A stretch of DNA of 9,918 nucleotides from Weeksellaceae bacterium. Lineage in GTDB: Bacteria; Bacteroidota; Bacteroidia; Flavobacteriales; Weeksellaceae. The translations under genes were made by a program, and so were the position numbers. Shown one piece after another: positions 7,104 through 9,918 of this stretch; positions within the stretch are counted from its first letter, which is position 1, and each line of letters opens with the position of its first letter. The notes below the pieces were generated by a model. The model was not told where the DNA came from and did not search any database. It worked only from the letters and a program-made list of their open reading frames with translations. The stretch covers positions 1-9,918 of the forward strand of contig JAQVKJ010000025.1 in the NCBI GenBank assembly GCA_028694715.1, written 5' to 3'.

Positions 7104-8459
7104 TCATTCTTTCAGTAGCTTCAGCGTTCTATTTTGTCCGTTCTCCAGCAGCAGGCTTACATAGTAAACACCTGGAGGAAGTTGACTCAGATTCAGGCTG
7201 TAGTTGTCAGAAAAACTGCCGTTCATCCATTGATTTCCCGAGGCTGAGAATACACGGAATGACTTTAGTGCCATAGTAGAACGGATTTGTAGAATTTCCT
7301 TGACCGGATTGGGATAGAAACTGATTTCTACTGTATTCTGCTCATTGACAGAAAGTGATTCTTCAGAAAATTTAAAAACAGTACCATTGCTGTTTATACC
7401 ACCATAAAGCGTAGCACCAAAAAAGGTGTCGTCTTCAAAATGCAGTCCTGCAAAAGCGGTATAACCAGATTCAGTGTTGAACTGAAAAATATTCTCAAAA
7501 CCTTCCCCGTCAGTTCCAATCTTAAATATACCGCCACCAATGGAAGTCGTTCCGTACAGAAAATCATTCGAGAAAATCAGTTTTCCGCGCGGCTGTATTC
7601 CCGTTTGTTGAACAAATTGATGAAGGATAGAAAAATCGGTACCGTCGGTTTTCAAACTGTACACATAGCCGTCCTGTTCAGTTTCAGAATATATGGTCGT
7701 TCCGTACAGCACATCATCCAACAGCAGTAATTCATTGGGAGAAACATTGGTGTTTGTCAGTTCATCCGGAAAATTATGGAGATTCATGAAGCCGGTACCG
7801 TCGGGTTTAATTTTGTAAATGGTTGAATTGCTCACACCATTTCCGTTGAAGCTGGCACCGTAAAAATATTCTCCGTCAAACACAAAATTACCGTTCGGAC
7901 TTGACACATCCGTAGTATAAAAACTAAATAGTTTATTAAACTCACTGCCGTCAGTTTTGATTTTAAAAAATATTCCGCTGCCACCTCCGCCACTGTATGT
8001 GGTTCCGTACAAAAAATCATCAAGATGATACAATGTACAGTTCGGAAGTTCACCATCGTTTCCAATTCCAAAATCAACCAATTTCTGAAAATTACTGCCG
8101 TCGGTATTTATTTTAAACAAAATTCCTCTGTCTGCTGTGCCTCCTTTGAATGCTGCACCAAATAATTCCTGGCCGACCAAAGTCAGTGAATTATACGGAC
8201 GATCACCGTTGGCTCCGTCAAAATCATACAATTTCACAAATTCACTTCCATCCTTTTTGACTTTATAAATGGTTCCTTTGTCGAATTCTCCACCCGAATT
8301 GGTCATGCCGTATAGGTAGTTCCCGTCGCTGACCAGATGACTGTATGTGAATTTACCATCCTGAATTTCAAAATCATGTAATTTCACAAATTGCTGTGCA
8401 AAAGCATGTGTCAAACCCGTAAAAAAAGCAAAAAAAAGGAGTAATGTTTTTATCATCAT
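7104..8459 (-). CDS. Secreted GloVer-repeat protein, probable seven-bladed beta-propeller, T9SS cargo
   Basis: The 451-residue product has a signal peptide (about 1-22, ending AFA|QQ). Seven repeats of about 50 residues follow, each with an aromatic-Gly pair followed by a small-residue segment (LYGTT..GG, at 50, 100, 151, 200, 252, 302 and 348), then IFKIKTDG-like and F..LH.F-like strands. This is the tandem repeat called GloVer (TIGR03803-type, from memory). Seven such units fit a closed beta-propeller, with FVKLHDF near the N-terminus (24-30) completing the last blade. After a linker, residues from about 378 form a T9SS type A sorting domain (FYPNPVKEIL ... LPPGVYYVSLL ... LKLLKE). The protein is therefore exported and probably surface-exposed. 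Its ligand is unknown. No terminator is visible between it and the Fur-family gene downstream. Confidence 0.85.
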   Translation of the reverse strand: MMIKTLLLFFAFFTGLTHAFAQQFVKLHDFEIQDGKFTYSHLVSDGNYLYGMTNSGGEFDKGTIYKVKKDGSEFVKLYDFDGANGDRPYNSLTLVGQELFGAAFKGGTADRGILFKINTDGSNFQKLVDFGIGNDGELPNCTLYHLDDFLYGTTYSGGGGSGIFFKIKTDGSEFNKLFSFYTTDVSSPNGNFVFDGEYFYGASFNGNGVSNSTIYKIKPDGTGFMNLHNFPDELTNTNVSPNELLLLDDVLYGTTIYSETEQDGYVYSLKTDGTDFSILHQFVQQTGIQPRGKLIFSNDFLYGTTSIGGGIFKIGTDGEGFENIFQFNTESGYTAFAGLHFEDDTFFGATLYGGINSNGTVFKFSEESLSVNEQNTVEISFYPNPVKEILQIRSTMALKSFRVFSASGNQWMNGSFSDNYSLNLSQLPPGVYYVSLLLENGQNRTLKLLKE

Positions 8460-8473
8460 AAAAATTTAAACGC

Positions 8474-8504
8474 CTAAAGTATTGATTAATCTATAATTGT
8501 ACAA
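8474..8504 (-). promoter_or_regulatory. Candidate promoter of the GloVer-repeat gene
   Basis: On the - strand a TTG (8502-8504) is followed after 20 bases by TACTTTAG (8474-8481), one mismatch from the Bacteroidota -7 consensus TAnnTTTG. The spacing is that of Bacteroidota promoters, and the leader to the ATG at 8459 would be about 10 bases. Short motif in AT-rich DNA, so modest support. Confidence 0.35.
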
Positions 8505-8505
8505 G

Positions 8506-8692
8506 TCAGTAGTTGAATCAATAGAAAATAAGCAAGGATATTATTATAATTTATTTTGTTGGGTATGTATTTGTTCGTTTTTTAATTTACCATACAAATA
8601 TTAAAATTTACTGTTATAACCAACCAAACAATATCGAAATCAATTTACGCCAAAAACTCAACGGTCTAATAAATAAGTGAAATAAAGGTTGA
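8506..8692. other. AT-rich stretch without a recognisable gene
   Basis: No open frame with coding character, no RNA gene, no strong hairpin and no clear mobile-element end was seen here. Only short A/T-rich words recur, which is expected at this composition. Confidence 0.5.
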
Positions 8693-8767
8693 TTAGTCGT
8701 CTTCTTGGTTGTAAACATCTTGGATACCCAGATTTTTTAATCTGGATTTGTATTTCTCTTTTTTCAT
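8693..8767 (-). CDS. Possible 24-residue small protein
   Basis: An ATG frame of 24 codons lies 15 bases after the stop of the fragment gene at 8783, on the same strand. It begins MKKEKYKSRLKNLG and ends in NQEDD: a basic N-terminal half and an acidic end. It contains a perfect 7-base-pair hairpin (CCAGATT / AATCTGG, four-base loop, 8728-8745). Its charged composition and position suggest a small cistron, but a frame this short can arise by chance. I do not recognise it, and no ribosome site helps because Bacteroidota rarely use one. Confidence 0.25.
   Translation of the reverse strand: MKKEKYKSRLKNLGIQDVYNQEDD
8728..8745. repeat. Short perfect hairpin inside the small open frame
   Basis: CCAGATT and AATCTGG pair over seven bases with a four-base loop (TTTT on the + strand, AAAA on the - strand). 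No T run follows on the - strand, and the T-rich bases after it on the + strand are interrupted, so it is not a standard terminator. Confidence 0.4.
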
Positions 8768-8782
8768 TCGCAATTGAACTTT

Positions 8783-9181
8783 TTATTGCTGTATTTCAAC
8801 CTGATAACCAGCTCTGCAGTCATCGTCTATACATCGATTGTAATCATTTTCTGCATCTCTGATTTTGCTTGAAATCATTTGTGTTTCTACTAAATACCGA
8901 TTGGCAACATTTTTATAGGCTTGTGGGTCGTTTTCAATAATTTTAGGTAAATCTACACTCGCTCCCATTTTTTTGTAAGCACTTAATTCAAAACTATAAG
9001 GCGGGTGTTTTTCCGTTTCTAACTGTTTAATATCATCAATCTCAACAATAATTTTGTCAAATTCAAATCTCGTCGTAAGCCTTACGATTTTTTGTTTGTG
9101 GTCTTTGAAAATGGGAGCTATCAATCCAATTGCATTCGGAACTTTCACCGTGAATATCATCGGAAGTTTTCTGATTGGCAT
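8783..9181 (-). CDS. Unrecognised protein, probably only the C-terminal part of a broken gene
   Basis: The frame of 132 codons opens with an ATG at 9181, but its first 24 or so codons are the antisense of a conserved part of the crcB remnant and are not credible. From about residue 25 onward the product looks like real protein: charged and amphipathic, with [13 protein letters not shown], a strand-like IIVEIDDI, and a helical C-terminal half with [17 protein letters not shown] and [14 protein letters not shown]. There is no signal peptide or membrane segment. No ATG lies between 9060 and 9110 that could start the credible part, so the gene seems to have lost its 5' end at the junction with crcB. 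I do not recognise the family and give no function. Stop at 8783-8785. Confidence 0.4.
   Translation of the reverse strand: MPIRKLPMIFTVKVPNAIGLIAPIFKDHKQKIVRLTTRFEFDKIIVEIDDIKQLETEKHPPYSFELSAYKKMGASVDLPKIIENDPQAYKNVANRYLVETQMISSKIRDAENDYNRCIDDDCRAGYQVEIQQ
9073..9087. repeat. 15-base perfect palindrome near the junction of two broken genes
   Basis: TCGTAAG-C-CTTACGA is an exact 7-1-7 inverted repeat. It lies about 25 bases from the point where the crcB remnant begins. It could be an operator, a recombination or insertion scar, or chance. Confidence 0.4.
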
Positions 9182-9404
9182 TTTTTATGGGCTTTCAGAA
9201 AAATACAGTTGGTTTACAGATGATTGGCGGATATTTTTGACAATTGGATTCTGCGGAGGATTTACGACTTTTTCCGCTTTTGCATTAGAAAATATCGCTA
9301 TGCTTGAAAACCATAATTATACCGGATTTCTGATTTAAGCTGTCGGAAGTTTCATATTGGGATTATTGGCTGTCTGGGCGGGATTGAATTTAGTAAAAAT
9401 TTAA
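9111..9404 (+). pseudogene. crcB: Decayed fluoride ion channel gene (crcB/fluC): 5' end missing, in-frame stop
   Basis: The translation carries the core of the CrcB/FluC family, a small membrane protein that dimerises into a fluoride export channel: [22 protein letters not shown] around 9132-9197, with the conserved Asn and GS turn, and [12 protein letters not shown] around 9246-9281, with the phenylalanine box and TTFS. After NYTGFLI a TAA stop (9336-9338) interrupts the frame. The frame continues with AVGSFILGLLAVWAGLNLV, plainly the last membrane helix, to a second TAA at 9402-9404. A single base change (TAT or TAC to TAA) explains the stop. The usual first helix with its GG..G...R(Y/F) motif is not found upstream, where the frame (reachable from a TTG at 9054) has no family likeness. 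With both defects a working channel is very unlikely. Confidence 0.8.
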
Positions 9405-9513
9405 ACAATTTGAATCCATTTAAACTTGAAATTGCATTCACGGATATTCCCGAAAATTCTCCTTCATAAGTCTGAAATTTTATGTGTATCGATTCCACTT
9501 GCTTTGCCTTGAG
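9405..9513. other. Gene-free stretch between the crcB remnant and the CRISPR-like repeats
   Basis: No credible gene is seen. A loose likeness to the repeat further right (AATTGCATTCA at 9430-9440, one mismatch to AATTGCTTTCA) is present, but it is out of register with the other copies and may be chance. Confidence 0.4.
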
Positions 9514-9550
9514 GTTGTGAATTGCTTTCAAAAACATTAAGATTTCAAAC
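9514..9550 (+). repeat. CRISPR-like repeat, copy 1
   Basis: It begins GTTGTGAATTGCTTTCAAA, identical over 21 bases to copy 3 at 9659, then diverges (CATTAAGATTTCAAAC). The shared part matches the 5' half of type II-C CRISPR repeats of Bacteroidota as I remember them (GTTGTGxxTTGCTTTCAAA). If the repeat ends in CAAAC at 9550, exactly 30 bases remain before copy 2, the normal spacer length of type II arrays. On the - strand the same bases could be the anti-repeat of a tracrRNA. Confidence 0.5.
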
Positions 9551-9580
9551 TACTTTCGCTTGGATAAATCTCTGAGAAAT

Positions 9581-9616
9581 ATTATGAATTGACCTTAAAA
9601 TTTAAGATTTAAAGCA
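9581..9616 (+). repeat. CRISPR-like repeat, degenerate copy 2
   Basis: TTATGAATTG, TTAAAA and TTAAGATTT align in order with copy 1: about 26 matches over 33 bases with small gaps, by hand. It is clearly more worn than the other two. The segment also holds the start of AAAGCAATT (9611-9619), the reverse complement of AATTGCTTT in copies 1 and 3. The surrounding DNA is AT-rich, so part of the likeness may be chance. Confidence 0.3.
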
Positions 9617-9658
9617 ATTGACTCTAATTAGGTGTGTAGAAACTTTATCTTTTTTTTA

Positions 9659-9698
9659 GTTGTGAATTGCTTTCAAAAATTTCATCTTTGTAACAAGC
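9659..9698 (+). repeat. CRISPR-like repeat, copy 3, adjoining ligA
   Basis: The 40-base element starts with GTTGTGAATTGCTTTCAAA and continues with TTTCATCTTTG and AACAAGC. Start, middle (ATCTTTG) and end (AACA-GC) all correspond to the 47-base type II-C repeat of Bacteroides as I remember it, so this is the best of the three copies. It ends 8 bases before the ATG of ligA. It also contains TTG (9660-9662), a 20-base gap and CATCTTTG (9683-9690), which is one mismatch from the Bacteroidota promoter consensus, so it may serve as the ligA promoter. Confidence 0.5.
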
Positions 9699-9706
9699 AT
9701 TTTTTT

Positions 9707-9918
9707 ATGAATATTCAGCAAAAAATTAAGGAATTAAGGGAAGAATTAACCCGACACAATTACAATTATTATATACTCGACCAACCGACCATCAGCGATT
9801 ATGAATTTGACCAATTGCTCAATGAACTCATCGAACTCGAAAAAGCGCATCCCGAACTGTATGATGAAAATTCGCCGTCGCAAAGAGTGGGGGGTGCAAT
9901 TACCAAAAACTTTCCCAC
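9707..9918 (+). CDS. ligA: NAD-dependent DNA ligase, N-terminal part (runs off the window)
   Basis: The first 70 residues are visible. They match the N-terminal Ia subdomain of bacterial LigA, which binds the nicotinamide mononucleotide part of NAD during self-adenylation: KIKELREELTRHNYNYYILD, then PTISDYEFDQLL with the conserved Asp31 and Asp35, ELEKAHPEL, and SPSQRVGG (56-63), the very conserved S-P-T/S-Q-R-V-G box. LigA joins nicks during replication and repair and is essential in most bacteria. The ATG at 9707 is the natural start, since the protein aligns with E. coli LigA from its first residues. The Tyr22 that replaces the His23 of E. coli is, as far as I recall, normal in Bacteroidota. 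Confidence 0.93.
   Translation, partial: MNIQQKIKELREELTRHNYNYYILDQPTISDYEFDQLLNELIELEKAHPELYDENSPSQRVGGAITKNFP

Noticed and set aside
9430..9440. A fourth copy of the CRISPR-like repeat (AATTGCATTCA)
   Set aside because: Only about 11 bases match, the distance to copy 1 (about 90) fits neither of the other intervals, and such words are common in AT-rich DNA.
9352..9537. 61-codon open frame on the - strand starting inside the CRISPR-like copy 1
   Set aside because: Its first eight codons are the complement of the repeat, and its end overlaps the last helix of the crcB remnant in antisense. The middle looks mildly protein-like, but nothing supports it further.
9636..9657. T run (eight T after TATC) as a terminator before ligA
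   Set aside because: No stable stem precedes it; only a weak AGA/TCT pairing can be drawn.
9405..9706. Fluoride riboswitch or tRNA gene
   Set aside because: No conserved fluoride-riboswitch bases and no cloverleaf could be found on either strand, and the crcB remnant has lost its leader.

Overview
The window looks like chromosomal DNA of a Bacteroidota bacterium (AT-rich; Flavobacteriia or a neighbouring class, not resolvable further). The reasons are three proteins with a C-terminal type IX secretion (T9SS) type A sorting domain, an OstA-like LPS-transport protein of Bacteroidota type, a Fur-family regulator of Bacteroidota type, and candidate promoters of the TTG-N19-20-TAnnTTTG kind.

Left part (1-2783, + strand): the 3' end of a secreted protein, a strong terminator, then a secreted metzincin (reprolysin-like) protease whose C-terminal sorting domain is nearly a copy of the upstream one. 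The second copy is broken by a one-base deletion, so the protein as read loses the end of its secretion signal. A bidirectional terminator closes this block against the next, convergent one.

Centre (2807-7037, - strand): a tight four-gene unit, Fur-family regulator > OstA-like LPS transport protein > lipoprotein with coiled coil and C-terminal membrane segment > class III PLP aminotransferase. The joints are a 20-base overlap, a 57-base gap and a TAATG stop/start overlap. A perfect 7-1-7 palindrome of Fur/PerR-box type lies just upstream of the regulator, so the unit, including envelope biogenesis, may be under metal- or peroxide-responsive autoregulation.

Right centre (7104-8505, - strand): a secreted GloVer-repeat protein with seven repeats of about 50 residues, probably a seven-bladed beta-propeller, with its own T9SS signal.

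Right end (8506-9918): a worn, rearranged region. It holds a tiny open frame, the C-terminal part of an unrecognised gene on the - strand, and a decayed fluoride-channel gene (crcB) on the + strand that lacks its 5' end and has an in-frame stop. The two broken genes meet head to head near 9110. Next come two or three copies of a motif that resembles the type II-C CRISPR repeat of Bacteroidota. The last copy lies 8 bases before the start of ligA (NAD-dependent DNA ligase), which runs off the window. No cas gene is visible. This CRISPR-like remnant, which may now supply the ligA promoter, and the Fur-box-controlled LPS-transport unit are the two points most worth a second look.
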